64,000 nt of DNA from Bog-473 sp963800725. Its GTDB lineage: Bacteria > Actinomycetota > Acidimicrobiia > Acidimicrobiales > RAAP-2. Within the stretch, counting starts at the first letter, position 1, and every line of letters starts with the position of its first letter. Positions 35,294-44,873 of this stretch are shown in pieces. Below the pieces are notes generated by a model. That model saw only the letters and a program-made list of their open reading frames with translations. It was not told where the DNA came from and made no database searches. The DNA lies in the NCBI GenBank assembly GCA_963800725.1, contig CAWDCE010000019.1, forward strand, positions 62,001 through 126,000. Direction: 5' to 3'. A program made the position numbers and the translations under genes.

Positions 35294-37873
35294 CTAGAAG
35301 TAGGTGAAGGTGTCCGATGCCGTCGTATTCGTGGTGGCGGTTGGCGTGGTGACAGTCACGTCGACCGCCCCGGCGGCGTGGGCAGGTGCACTCACCGTGA
35401 TCTGAGTGCCAGCGGCATTGACCGTGATGGTCGAGGTAACCGGGTTCACACCAAAGCTCACTGTTGTGGCGCCGGTGAATCCTGCGCCCTTGATGTTGAC
35501 GGTCGTCCCACCGAGGTGGCTTCCTGAATTCGGTGAGACGCTCGTTACCACCGGTCCGTAGGTGAAGACCGCAGTTGTAGTGACGTTGCTCGTGCCCCCG
35601 GGTCCGGTCACCGTCAAATTGACGACCGACTTCGCGACCCCGGCTGGGGCCGTGGCGGTCAGTGAGGTGTTCGAGTTCACGGTGAAGCTGGAAGCGGGCT
35701 GACTACCGAAGCTGACGGTCGTCGCTCCGGTGAAGCCAGATCCAGTGATCGAGACAACGGTTCCGCTCGCTCCGACGTTTGGTGAGGCCGAAGAGATCAC
35801 GGGCACGGGGTAACGGTAGGTGTAGACATCACTCGAAGACTGGGGCGAGCTTCCGTTCCCATTCACCACGGTGACCGCAACGCTGCCGCCAGCTTGAGCG
35901 GGGGCGATGGCGGTGATCGATGTCGCGGAGTTGACCGTATAGCTCGTCGCCGAGATCGAACCGAAGAGGACCCCCGTTGCTCCGCCGAACCCGGTGCCGG
36001 TGATGTTCACCGAGGTGCCTCCGGCTGTGCCACCGCTGTTGGGAGAAACCAAAGTGACGCTCGGCGCTCCAGGGCTACTCGGCAAGGTTGTCGTGGTGGT
36101 TGTCGTCGTCGGTCTGGTTGTCGTCGTCGTGGTGGGCTGCGTGGTCGTCGTCGTACTTGTTGTGGTTGTCGTCGTCGGTCTGGTTGTCGTCGTCGTGGTG
36201 GGTTGCGTGGTAGTCGTCGTGGTTGGACGAGTGGTCGTGGTCGTCGTGGCTGGTGGTGTCGTAGTCGTCGTAGTCGTCGGCGACGTGATCACCGACCCGT
36301 TGAAGCTCGAGCCTGCGTCCTGGGGATTGAACGTCACCCCCGAGCCATTCCCATCAACGAATCCTGCGGTCCATTGTGAGGACGACACGTTGTCGCCCTG
36401 ATTGAACCCGTCAAAGGTCCACGGACCGTTGTAGGTGTTGTTGAAGAAGTGGTTGTTCTGGTTGTTCGAAATGTTGGTCGGAACGACCCACCCGGTATAG
36501 GGATTGCTTGAGCCGTATTCGCTGAAGAGTCCGTTGAATCCGCAGTCGTTGGGAATCGTGCATTGGGAGCCGATATTGGCCGGATTGAAATTGAACGTGT
36601 TTTGAGAGACGGCGACGTTCTGCGTCTTCCATCGGCAGTTGTCGAAATAGTCAGGGGACTGCTTCGCTGTGGCGCCCGCCAGATGCGATTTGCACGAGGA
36701 CACCGTGTAGATCGACGGGGCAACGAGCGTGCACACGTCGTCTGAACCGTCCGAGCAGTACCGGTTGGCATTCTCCCAGAGCACCACGCCGCCCCAGTTG
36801 TCCGTAAAGACATTGCCGGTGATATTGAACTGTCCACTGTAGGCACCCGTCACCCGCGAGTCTCCGCCCGACTCCGAGACGTAGATGGCGGCAGTCGGGA
36901 ATCCTGGATTCTGGGGTCCGGCCTGCCAGCCGTTGTCGATGAGGGTGTTATTGGTGATGCTGGCGTTGTAGGAAATCTCGTACATGATTCCTTCGGCGCC
37001 ATTGTGAGAGATGTAGTTGTTCGAGATATTGAAACCCGTGTTATTGGTGTCGGCCCAGATACCAGGGTCGGCATTGTCGTGGACGTAGTTGCCGGTGACC
37101 GTTCCCCCATTCGTGGCCCAGAACTTGCCGCCGCCAGCGCAACCGCAGCCGTCCCCGCCCGCTCCGCCGTTGTCGTAGCCCGCCGTGTCGTTGAAGGAGA
37201 TCTCGTTGTTGGTCACAGTGACGTTGCTGTCACCCGACGCCGAGTAGCCATTGAAGCCGTACTGCCCGTTGTGGGTGAGGCAGTCGTTCGTTGTCACCGA
37301 ACCCGTGCCGAGCATCAATGCGGCTCCGAGCGTGGTTCCCTCAATGGTGTCGTTCTTGACCGTCCAGTTCACACCGGAGTCATGGTTCACGACGCCCTGA
37401 TCTTGCGGAGACGTGAAGTTCTCGATCGTCAGGTACTCAATGGTGACATTGGCCGCCTGACCGACGAAGGCAAAGTCGTTTTCGTCCTCACCGTTGAGGA
37501 TGGCCCCAGGTGCGCCTATGTACGTATCGCCACTGGAGGGCGCGATTTGTCCGAATTCACTCGAGCCGAGGGTGTGAACGCCCGATGCGAAGTAGTAGGT
37601 GGTGTTGGGGTTGCTCAGATTCGTATTGGAATTGTCGCCGGTAGCCACCGTCACCGAGCCCGTGGGAGCGGTCGAAGGACCCGTCAGTAGCGCAGAGTTG
37701 CCACACACCAATGCGGTGGGCGAGGTCGGCGCAGTCGACGCGCCTGCCGGAAGCACATCATCTGACGAGGCCAGACCAAACGTCACCATTCCCCCGGTCA
37801 CCAGCACGATGGCACCAAGAGCAAGAATGTACTTTTGAAGATGAGTTCTCAGACTCGCTTGAGCGGCTTTCAT
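35294..37873 (-). CDS. Secreted right-handed beta-helix protein with Thr-rich stalk and three IPT/TIG domains
   Basis: 859 residues from the ATG at 37873 (an ATG directly upstream at 37876 is an alternative). Residues about 15-40 are a hydrophobic signal. Residues about 110-500 form a parallel beta-helix with many Asn/Gly turns (NVTIEYLTIEN, NVTVTNNEISFN, TVTGNYVHDN, GFNISNNYISHN, ASITNNTLIDNG). Then comes a stalk of about 70 residues of almost pure Thr with RP/QP spacers, and finally three IPT/TIG Ig-like domains, each with a SPNxG...GxGFxGATxVxFG pattern. The layout suits a surface or secreted polysaccharide-binding or -cleaving protein; no catalytic residues are evident. The stalk is likely to be O-glycosylated. 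Confidence 0.85.
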   Translation of the reverse strand: MKAAQASLRTHLQKYILALGAIVLVTGGMVTFGLASSDDVLPAGASTAPTSPTALVCGNSALLTGPSTAPTGSVTVATGDNSNTNLSNPNTTYYFASGVHTLGSSEFGQIAPSSGDTYIGAPGAILNGEDENDFAFVGQAANVTIEYLTIENFTSPQDQGVVNHDSGVNWTVKNDTIEGTTLGAALMLGTGSVTTNDCLTHNGQYGFNGYSASGDSNVTVTNNEISFNDTAGYDNGGAGGDGCGCAGGGKFWATNGGTVTGNYVHDNADPGIWADTNNTGFNISNNYISHNGAEGIMYEISYNASITNNTLIDNGWQAGPQNPGFPTAAIYVSESGGDSRVTGAYSGQFNITGNVFTDNWGGVVLWENANRYCSDGSDDVCTLVAPSIYTVSSCKSHLAGATAKQSPDYFDNCRWKTQNVAVSQNTFNFNPANIGSQCTIPNDCGFNGLFSEYGSSNPYTGWVVPTNISNNQNNHFFNNTYNGPWTFDGFNQGDNVSSSQWTAGFVDGNGSGVTFNPQDAGSSFNGSVITSPTTTTTTTPPATTTTTTRPTTTTTTQPTTTTTTRPTTTTTTSTTTTTQPTTTTTTRPTTTTTTTTLPSSPGAPSVTLVSPNSGGTAGGTSVNITGTGFGGATGVLFGSISATSYTVNSATSITAIAPAQAGGSVAVTVVNGNGSSPQSSSDVYTYRYPVPVISSASPNVGASGTVVSITGSGFTGATTVSFGSQPASSFTVNSNTSLTATAPAGVAKSVVNLTVTGPGGTSNVTTTAVFTYGPVVTSVSPNSGSHLGGTTVNIKGAGFTGATTVSFGVNPVTSTITVNAAGTQITVSAPAHAAGAVDVTVTTPTATTNTTASDTFTYF
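36085..36288. repeat. Degenerate tandem repeat coding for the poly-Thr stalk
   Basis: About 200 bp of GTC/GTT/GTG-type triplets on the plus strand (ACN threonine codons on the minus strand), with a higher-order unit of six Thr codons plus Arg-Pro or Gln-Pro. It is prone to slippage, so length may vary between strains. It is not a CRISPR array: there are no unique spacers. Confidence 0.85.
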
Positions 37874-38266
37874 CATTCCTCTTCTTCCCTTGAATACTAA
37901 AAAGGTTACACGCGCGCGCACACGACCGCAGGGGGTCGATCCATGAGCTACGAGCGCCAATGTCACACCATTGTTTTTCGGGGGCTTTGTTGAAACAGCC
38001 GTTCACCACACAGCGCGTTCGGGCAAATATCAACGGAAAATGTGCACAATTTGACGAGACGGACGTGGGACGGACGTGGGACGAAATGACCTTGACCAGG
38101 TAAATGCACCTCTGATCTGGAACGACGCGAACACGATGTCCACGCGGTCAGCCACTTCGATGAATTCCTGCAATGGCGGCTGGAGAAGATGCCGGAAATA
38201 GTAGAAGTATGTGACCGCAATTGCGGAATGGAATTTCTCGTTAAACCTCTGTGTCGACGATCCGAG
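37874..38266. other. Intergenic region without a supported gene
   Basis: About 390 bp between the beta-helix gene and the methyltransferase gene, with a GC-alternating run (CGCGCGCGC near 37911) and lower-GC sequence around it. It should hold the promoter of the beta-helix gene. No RNA motif was recognised. Confidence 0.5.
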
Positions 38267-38988
38267 TCAGCCCATTCGGCGCGCCGAGACCAGCAGTATC
38301 CGCGGGATGGTGGCGGCTTCGGGAAAGCCGGCGGTCTCCTTGAGGACCTGTGGCGGCGGCACTGGCTCATCCATGTCGTCGATGAACAGGCCGGCAGCTC
38401 CCAAGGCGTGGACGTACCGGCTCAAAGGCCGATGGGCGAATTCGAACTGACGCCTGGCTCGACCTCGTCGAGAGCGACTTCGTCGGCCAGGTAAGCCCCG
38501 ACCCGCCAAAAGTGCTGGCCAGTCTCGGCATCTTCGACCCACCCACTACCTGGTGATTGAAGGAGGGGATGAACCAAGACCAAGAGCAGGCGTCCGTGCG
38601 GGCCGAGGACCCGGGCGATCTCCGCCACGGCAGGTTCGAAAGGCTCGACGTGTTCGAGCGACATCGACACCACAATCCCGTCGAAGGTCGCGTCGAGAAA
38701 GGGAAGGTGTTCGGCTCGTGCCCGCAGATAGTGGGTGGCCCCGCCCCTCTTCCGGGCCGCGGTGACTTGCGAGGCCGAGGGGTCGATACCGACGGCGTCG
38801 GCACCGAGCGACGCAATGCAGCGAGTGACCTGACCTTCGCCACTCCCAACGTCGAGAACGCGGTGCGCCGTGCCGAGTCGTTGCCGCACCATTGGAAGGA
38901 CGTATTCGCTGTATTCGGGATCCGCTCCATTGGTGTAGCGCTCCTGCCACCATTTCGCATGCCGTTCCCAAAGTTCTTCACCGAGCAT
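38267..38988 (-). CDS. SAM-dependent methyltransferase (class I), with one frame break
   Basis: Start at ATG 38988 (MLGEELWERHAKWWQERYTNGAD). Motif I is VLDVGSGEGQVTR, followed by VGIDPSASQV, EHLPFLDATFDGIVVSMSLEHV and IARVLGPHGRLLLV, as in Methyltransf_11 proteins. After VALDEVEPG the frame is lost; one base missing at about 38446-38460 would restore RQFEFAHRPLSRYVHALGAAGLFIDDMDEP and a C-terminus ending VSARRMG at 38267. The joined protein is about 240 residues, normal for the family. It probably methylates a small molecule in the cytosol. Isolated gene. Confidence 0.82.
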
Positions 38989-39192
38989 CGATCCCACGCT
39001 ATCGGCGACTCGGCGCGGCCTCGTAGGTCCGAGGTAGCCCGGTGCGACGTAGTGACGCCAGGAAATCGTCAGGCGTGCCGAGGTCAGCGAACAGGTGGAG
39101 TTCATCGAGTCGTGGTCTACTCTGAGAATCTCTTGTACGCGGTGCGGCACGGCGATGCGCAGAGTCAGCGAGATGGTGGTCATTCACGGGTG

Positions 39193-39753
39193 ATGTCTGA
39201 AGGAATCGATGCACGGTGGGAGTACGACAGAGGGACGGTGCTTGAGATCGGCGATCAATTCGCGTCGGCGTGTGAAGCGTTCATGGACCTCGAACTGCGC
39301 GTGGGGTCCGATGGAATGTCGAGGAGTCAATTCTCGGAAGAATTCAATGAGATCCTGGCGGGCGGAGTTGCGGCGAAGGTTTCCAAGCAGACACTGCTCG
39401 ACGCGTGGTCGGGTGTGGATTCATCGCGTTCTTCTGGCCACGAAGCGTTCTATCGGGCCGTTCCAGGGAGTCTGAATCGCCTGCAATGGGCTTTCGATCT
39501 CTTTCACCTCGCGATGCGCAAGTCGGTCGTGGCATCGATCCCTACCGAAACAAGAGGCGAAGATCTCGTCGAGGATGCCAAAGAGACGGCGTTCCGAGTG
39601 CTGAGCGCCAATCTGCAATTACTGGACCAACTCGCCAACATGGAGGTGTCGAGTCCGGACACCATTGGATCGGCGGAGCGGGCGCTCGAGCGGGATTATG
39701 AGGAGCACTTGGTTCCGCTATTCGCCGAGTTGAAGGGGAGCTTCAAGAGGTAG
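39193..39753 (+). CDS. Hypothetical protein
   Basis: 186 residues from the ATG at 39193. Mostly helical and mixed-charge (DARWEYDRGTVLEIGDQFASACEAFMDLELR, SRSQFSEEFNEILAGGVAAKVSKQTLLDAWSG, TAFRVLSANLQLLDQLANMEV), with normal codon use for the region, so it is likely to be a real cytosolic protein. I recognise no domain. It overlaps the convergent gene at 39743 by 11 bp. Confidence 0.6.
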   Translation: MSEGIDARWEYDRGTVLEIGDQFASACEAFMDLELRVGSDGMSRSQFSEEFNEILAGGVAAKVSKQTLLDAWSGVDSSRSSGHEAFYRAVPGSLNRLQWAFDLFHLAMRKSVVASIPTETRGEDLVEDAKETAFRVLSANLQLLDQLANMEVSSPDTIGSAERALERDYEEHLVPLFAELKGSFKR

Positions 39754-40129
39754 GGGCAAAAGTGTGTGCGACGACCGCTATGAAGCCATGCGCTTCTGGT
39801 GATTCGCGGCGGTGTCGACAGGTTCGGGTGGGGGTGATGCTTCGGACTTGGGTCTGCGCTTCGTCGCGACTTCGGTCAATGGCATCGGCGATCTTCTGCC
39901 AACCGACATCCTCCATGCGCGCTTTGACCATGAGCTGGTGTTCAATTTCATCAAGCCACTCGCGCAGATACCCAATGGCGTCGAGCGTCGGAAAGGGCTC
40001 TGTCGCATTGGCCTCTATATAGGCGACCAGGCAACCCGGATCGATTTCTTCCCCGCTCACGACTTTGTCGAGCAAGAATTCGTCTGGGAGATACTTCGGC
40101 GATCCAATCGCCTGTTGTCTGATCGCCAT
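39743..40129 (-). CDS. Hypothetical protein with HTH-like segment
   Basis: 128 residues. The N-terminal 75 residues are acidic and helical (LPDEFLLDKVVSGEEIDPGCLVAYIEANATEPFPTLDAIGYLREWLDEIEHQLM). The next segment, VGWQKIADAIDRSRDEAQTQVR, resembles the W-xx-IA-xx-L-xx-SR-xx-A helix-turn-helix of small actinobacterial regulators. The tail is basic and probably disordered. Convergent with the gene ending at 39753. Function not known. Confidence 0.5.
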   Translation of the reverse strand: MAIRQQAIGSPKYLPDEFLLDKVVSGEEIDPGCLVAYIEANATEPFPTLDAIGYLREWLDEIEHQLMVKARMEDVGWQKIADAIDRSRDEAQTQVRSITPTRTCRHRRESPEAHGFIAVVAHTFAPTS

Positions 40130-40451
40130 CGTGATTCAGGCATGATCGTTCGTGAGCGATGTGCAGATGAACTGACCTAAGCAACCTGATGGCAACCTTC
40201 TCGCAACGAGTCGACACCCTGGATCCTCCAAAATGGTTGCGGTAACTGTGACGTGCCTGCCCTTCGGCGGCGCGAAGGTTCGCCGTGAGCGGTGAAGTGT
40301 TCTCAACCCCCCCCGAGGCGCTTCATCGCTTCAACGGCGGACCCCTCGCAGCGGATCGACGCTTCCTCCCTCGCCACGCTCTTCCCGCTGTCCTCGGTCT
40401 CAACGTTGGGCACCTACACCCGTTCTTCCCAAGGGCTGCCAAGATTCAGCG
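40130..40451. other. Intergenic region without a supported gene
   Basis: About 320 bp between divergent genes. GGCAACCTTCTCGCAACG and TGGTTGCGGTAACTG near 40190-40250 repeat a short GTTGC/GCAAC theme that could form a stem, but no known RNA family is evident. Confidence 0.45.
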
Positions 40452-41459
40452 ATGATGTTGCCGCGGTACATCACGCATGCCGATTGGGGGACCAATCCGG
40501 CAAAGCGTCAGGTGGCGGTTGCGGAGATTGGGGCGGACCACCACTACCAAGTGATTGGTCTGCATCACCCGATCGACGGGACCGCGGGCAATGGCGAGCT
40601 TGGGATGCGGCTCGGCATCTCCCGCATCGAGGACGGCCAGTTATTGGCTGGCTTCGACTTCCCCCTCGGCCTTCCACGGGCCTATGCCGCACGCGCTGGC
40701 ATCAATTCGTTCCCCGAATTCTTCAGAAGTCTCGCGGGAGGCGCCGCACCGGAATTCTCCCGAGTGGCAACGACGCCCGCGGAGATCTCCATCGATCGGC
40801 CGTTCTATCCCGCCCGCCCGGGGGGGACGACGCAACGCCAGCTCCTCGAGGGTTTGGGCCTCACTCGCCAAGAAATTCGTCGGCGCTGCGATGGCAAAGA
40901 CGCCGAGTCCCTCTTTTGGACCCTCGGAGCGAAGCAGGTGGGCAAGGCCGCGCTGGCGGGTTGGGCCTACCTCTTTGAATCCGATCAGTCCGAACTTCGC
41001 CTCTGGCCTTTCGATGGTTCGTTGACGGATCTCCTCGACGGTGATTCTGCGACGTCAGTGGTCGCCGAGGTCTACCCGCGCGAGTTCTATCGGTACTTCC
41101 GGGCCGAACCCGGAACGCGGGGCCGAAAATCACGACGCGAAGATCGCCGTCGCTGGATTCGAGGATTGCTCGATTGGTCTGACCATATTGGGGTGACATT
41201 CGACCACCGGATCATGGGCCGGATCGAATCGGGCTTTTGCGAAGGGCCGGGCGGTGAGGACGAGTTCGACGCCGTCGTCGGCGTCTTGGGAATGATCGCC
41301 GTTGTGACCGAAGTGCTCGGTTCGGGTGAACCGGTCGACGATCCAGCCGTGTACGGGGTCGAGGGATGGATTCTCGGACGCCAATCTCTTTTCGTGCCCT
41401 CAGCGGGAGACGTTTCCGCCCGACGATCTGGCGATGCAACGGGACCGGCAAGGCCCTAA
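40452..41459 (+). CDS. DUF429 family protein (predicted RNase H-like)
   Basis: 335 residues. ITHADWGTNPAKRQVAVAEI at the N-terminus gives the first conserved Asp of the RNase H-like fold; LLAGFDFPLGLPRAYA supplies the second (D-F-P-L-G), and DEFDAVVGVLGM the third acidic cluster; EVYPREFYRYF is also conserved. The family is a predicted nuclease of unknown substrate. The reading frame overlaps the beginning of the membrane protein gene that follows, so the two may be co-translated. Confidence 0.8.
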   Translation: MMLPRYITHADWGTNPAKRQVAVAEIGADHHYQVIGLHHPIDGTAGNGELGMRLGISRIEDGQLLAGFDFPLGLPRAYAARAGINSFPEFFRSLAGGAAPEFSRVATTPAEISIDRPFYPARPGGTTQRQLLEGLGLTRQEIRRRCDGKDAESLFWTLGAKQVGKAALAGWAYLFESDQSELRLWPFDGSLTDLLDGDSATSVVAEVYPREFYRYFRAEPGTRGRKSRREDRRRWIRGLLDWSDHIGVTFDHRIMGRIESGFCEGPGGEDEFDAVVGVLGMIAVVTEVLGSGEPVDDPAVYGVEGWILGRQSLFVPSAGDVSARRSGDATGPARP

Positions 41460-42405
41460 GCAGGGTCACAAGGGTCGCCGTCATCTAATTTCAGAACTTG
41501 TGACCGAGCAAGGCAACTCGGAGGTGGCGGGGGACGATGACGCCCCGAACCGGCCGAGCTATTTGAGCCAGATCCATCTCGAGTGGCTGGTCGTCCTCGT
41601 CGTCCTGCTCGTGGTGCTGGTCTACGTGGGGTGGTCGTTGCGGCCGCAGTCGAGCGGATTCCCGAAATTGGAAGCCGGCATGACCCTCGTCGTCACCGGG
41701 CACAACGTCACCGACGTCACCGAAATCGTGACTCGCACTACCGATGGAGGAGCGCAGCTCGAGGTTCGGGCCGACCAGCCAGTACCGGGGGCGTGGACCG
41801 TGTCGGGAGCCTTCCTCGGCGGCCGGGTATGCACTCCCAAAGACGAGACGACGGTCTCGTCAAGTGAACAGTCCGGTCAGACGGCTTTCGGCCGGCCCCT
41901 CTCTGGGGGAGTGACGATCGGCCTTCCGACCGGGAAGTACCGGGTCACGCAAGCGACTGGTCCTGGCGGACCGCACACCGTGGTTGCCGCCAACGGCGCA
42001 AGGATTTACGTCAGAGTGTGTTGGGGGCCTGGTGCACCGGGCGCTCCGGTCAAACTGAACGGGTCGTACCTCGGAGCGCTCTTTCCGACCAATGATCCCG
42101 ACCAGACCGCACCGCCGGTCCAAGTGTCGGGCATCATTGTGGCCAACGCCGGTGACACGGCAGATTTCGCCATCCAATCCCAGACCGACGCCTCCCGGGC
42201 GACAACGACATCGGCCGCGTGGAGCTGGGTGACGTCGTCGCTGGCGCCCCCTATTCACCTGACGGCGGTCAATACGAGCGAGGCCCAAAGTGACGAGTAC
42301 CGAGCCTTCCTCTCGGGCATCGTCCTTGGGATTGCCGGCGGCGCGCTGATCACCATTCTCCAAGAGTTGATCGCCCCCCTAAACCGCCGGCGCGACGAAC
42401 GGTGA
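41434..42405 (+). CDS. Membrane protein with two terminal helices and an extracellular beta domain
   Basis: About 323 residues from the ATG at 41434; a GTG at 41500 is a possible later start. One helix (WLVVLVVLLVVLVYVGWSL) lies near residue 50 and a second (FLSGIVLGIAGGALITILQELI) near the C-terminus, with about 220 residues of Gly/Thr-rich, beta-like sequence between them, presumably outside. Two Cys (RVCTPKD, VRVCWGPG) may pair. No family recognised. It overlaps the end of the DUF429 gene and precedes the MpaB fusion gene by about 95 bp. Confidence 0.65.
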   Translation: MQRDRQGPKQGHKGRRHLISELVTEQGNSEVAGDDDAPNRPSYLSQIHLEWLVVLVVLLVVLVYVGWSLRPQSSGFPKLEAGMTLVVTGHNVTDVTEIVTRTTDGGAQLEVRADQPVPGAWTVSGAFLGGRVCTPKDETTVSSSEQSGQTAFGRPLSGGVTIGLPTGKYRVTQATGPGGPHTVVAANGARIYVRVCWGPGAPGAPVKLNGSYLGALFPTNDPDQTAPPVQVSGIIVANAGDTADFAIQSQTDASRATTTSAAWSWVTSSLAPPIHLTAVNTSEAQSDEYRAFLSGIVLGIAGGALITILQELIAPLNRRRDER

Positions 42406-42500
42406 GGATTCCGACAAATGTGCGAGGCACTAGGAGATATTTGTTGACACAATAGGGGTTGTCCCTTCGGTCGGAGGGGGCCAGAAGTCCGGAGTTGGGT

Positions 42501-44873
42501 ATGGAGCCATCCACATCGACTGACCACGTGCAGGCGGTGCTCGCCATCGAGGACCGGGTCCTGCGCAACTACTGGGTGACCCAGACCTACGCCGACCTCT
42601 CGAGGGCCTTGGCCGATCTTTTGCAGCGGGACACGTGCAATTGGTGCACATTCGGAACCTGGGCGTCTTGCACGGTTGGGCAGAACATCAGGGGCGAGCA
42701 GCTGCCGGACTGGCTGGCCCAGCGGGTCGTGCGATCCGACGGGATGATGGGTGTCGCCGAGGTCGCCAATTCAGCGATCAGCGACGCGCATCCTGACCAC
42801 CACATCCTGCGGATCGTCCCCGAGCACCTCGGTGAGGTCGTTCGAGAACTCTTCGGCGCCTGTGCCCGCAACCTGTCCGACGGGAACACTCAGGTCTTCG
42901 CCGAGATCGCGCCGCCCGCCGCCACCTTCATCGAAGTCTTTGCGCCCGTGACCCCCGATGTGGTCAAGGCACGCAAGGCGGTGAGCGCGGCCTGTGCGGG
43001 AGCGACGGAGTTCAACGGGAAGAATCGACTGCGAATCGGTTACCACCTTTGGTGCGACGCCATGGCCGAGTCGGATCAGGTTCGGCGGAGTCAGCTCATA
43101 CTGGCCGGTTCGATACACCTTGGGGCCCACGAGCAGCACCATCTCCAAGGGGCCATCGCCGCCAGTATGGACATGGGTGTCAACCAGTCGATTGATCTTC
43201 TCAAGGCCCGTGTCACCAAGGATGAGCCAGCGTTAGCGGAAATTGAGGCATCGATCGACTCGTTGTTGCACCCGGTCGGTCTAGCCATCGGCGACGCCTG
43301 GGGAGATCTCATGACCGAGTTACTCGGCACCATCACGACGCCCGACGGTGAGCTCCGCCTCAACAACGACGTGCCACCGCTACCCGGGCACGCCTTTATC
43401 CCGTCCGATCTTGCCCCGGTTGTCGTCGACGAGCTCGCGGCGTTGCTCGGTGAGTTCAGTCGAGCCGATGATCAAGGCCACCACAGCGGGGCGCTCGACT
43501 GGGTCAACTTCGATGACCGCATGAACTTCATTGCCAATCTGTTCTTGTCGCGTCACCACCGCACCGAGTTGTTCGCCCGACCCTTTGATGCATCCACACT
43601 CCGGGCGATCGAGGCCGGTCGAGCGCCAGTCACGTCGGGCGGTCGTGCAAATCGACCCTCGGCGCCGCTGCGCACGAGGGGAGGGGGTCCAAAGGCGGTG
43701 TTCCCGCGCTCGGTCGGCATCCATCAGTTCACCGACGAGCTGGTCGCGACCCTCCGAATGACCGGCGACGAACCGGCGGATACCGCGGTCGCCGACTACT
43801 TCTCTGCGACCGGGGCGCAACATTTCGACTTGTTCACCGAGTTGGCCGCATCGTCGGCGTCGGCCGTGTCCGACGAGGATCTGCCGGGCATCGGCGCCTT
43901 CGTGAGCGCGAAGCAAGCATGGCCCGATTGGGCCAACCCTGAACTGGTACGCGCCGGACAACAGGTCTTTGGTGACTATGGCCCGCAGTTGGGCATGGGC
44001 CTGTTCATGGCGAGCCTTCCCGCCGACTATGCGTTTGCCAAAGGGGTCCAGGTGCTCGCCTTCACCACGCGCCTCACCCATAATCCCAAACGCCGCTATG
44101 TCGAGACGGGGCAGATGATCATCGACGCCATGACTCCCGGTGCCCTCGCGCCAGGGGAATCAGGCTACGCCGCCGTCCGTCACGTCCGGTTGATGCATGC
44201 CGCGGTGCGCTATGTGCTCTCGCACCTCGACGACTTGGACGGCAACGACCCGTCGCCAATCGGGACGTGGGATTCCGCGCTCGGCGTCCCGATCAATCAA
44301 CTGCAACTTCTGGGCACCTTGTTCTCGTTCAGCGTGATGGGGATCGAGGCCCTCAAGAAGTCCGGCGTTCGCCTCACCCACTATGAACGAGAGGCGTATA
44401 TCCACGTGTGGAATCTCATCGGCCACCAGATCGGTGTCGCCAACGAGCTCCTCCCGCTTTCGTACGAGGATTCGAGGTCATTGTGGGTGCACCGCCAACG
44501 CAGCGAATACGGCCCAACCGAACAAGGGCGGGAATTGACCCGGGCCGCCATCGAGTGCATGCAGGAGTTGTTCGGATTCACCCAGATGCCTGGCCTGCCG
44601 GCAACTGGCATCCGGCACTACCTCGGCAACGAGACGGCGGACCTCTTGGGTGTACCAAAAGCCGACTGGACACGCGCCATCTTCGAGCTGATGCAATGGA
44701 CCGACCACCTCTACGAGTTCGCTCTCGTCCGCCTTCCTGGGACCGGGCCGATCGCCTCGATGCTGGGTCGGCGGATTTGGCGGGGCTTCGAACTCTATGG
44801 ACGAGACGGCAAGCGGCCGTCCTTTGAAGTCACCGACGAATTCAAAGATGCCTGGGGAATGAAGCGGCAATGA
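42501..44873 (+). CDS. MpaB/DUF2236 oxygenase-like protein with a large N-terminal domain
   Basis: 790 residues, ATG at 42501 with GGAG upstream. Residues about 10-390 hold an uncharacterised actinobacterial domain (IEDRVLRNYWVTQTYADLSRALADL, CNWCTFGTWASCTVGQNIRGEQLP). Residues about 430-770 are of the MpaB/latex-clearing type: VADYFSATGAQHFDLF, YGPQLGMGLFMASLPADYAFAKGVQVLAFTTRLTHNPKRRYVETGQMI, AVRHVRLMHAAVRYVL (His in the expected haem-ligand position) and PINQLQLLGTLFSFSVMGIEAL. Such proteins are b-type haem oxygenases acting on polyisoprenes or unknown lipids. The stop overlaps the cyclase start (ATGA). The fusion suggests that the N-terminal domain works with the oxygenase. Confidence 0.82.
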   Translation: MEPSTSTDHVQAVLAIEDRVLRNYWVTQTYADLSRALADLLQRDTCNWCTFGTWASCTVGQNIRGEQLPDWLAQRVVRSDGMMGVAEVANSAISDAHPDHHILRIVPEHLGEVVRELFGACARNLSDGNTQVFAEIAPPAATFIEVFAPVTPDVVKARKAVSAACAGATEFNGKNRLRIGYHLWCDAMAESDQVRRSQLILAGSIHLGAHEQHHLQGAIAASMDMGVNQSIDLLKARVTKDEPALAEIEASIDSLLHPVGLAIGDAWGDLMTELLGTITTPDGELRLNNDVPPLPGHAFIPSDLAPVVVDELAALLGEFSRADDQGHHSGALDWVNFDDRMNFIANLFLSRHHRTELFARPFDASTLRAIEAGRAPVTSGGRANRPSAPLRTRGGGPKAVFPRSVGIHQFTDELVATLRMTGDEPADTAVADYFSATGAQHFDLFTELAASSASAVSDEDLPGIGAFVSAKQAWPDWANPELVRAGQQVFGDYGPQLGMGLFMASLPADYAFAKGVQVLAFTTRLTHNPKRRYVETGQMIIDAMTPGALAPGESGYAAVRHVRLMHAAVRYVLSHLDDLDGNDPSPIGTWDSALGVPINQLQLLGTLFSFSVMGIEALKKSGVRLTHYEREAYIHVWNLIGHQIGVANELLPLSYEDSRSLWVHRQRSEYGPTEQGRELTRAAIECMQELFGFTQMPGLPATGIRHYLGNETADLLGVPKADWTRAIFELMQWTDHLYEFALVRLPGTGPIASMLGRRIWRGFELYGRDGKRPSFEVTDEFKDAWGMKRQ

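Noticed and set aside
36085..36288. Possible CRISPR-like repeat array
   Set aside because: It is a triplet-based poly-Thr coding repeat without unique spacers.
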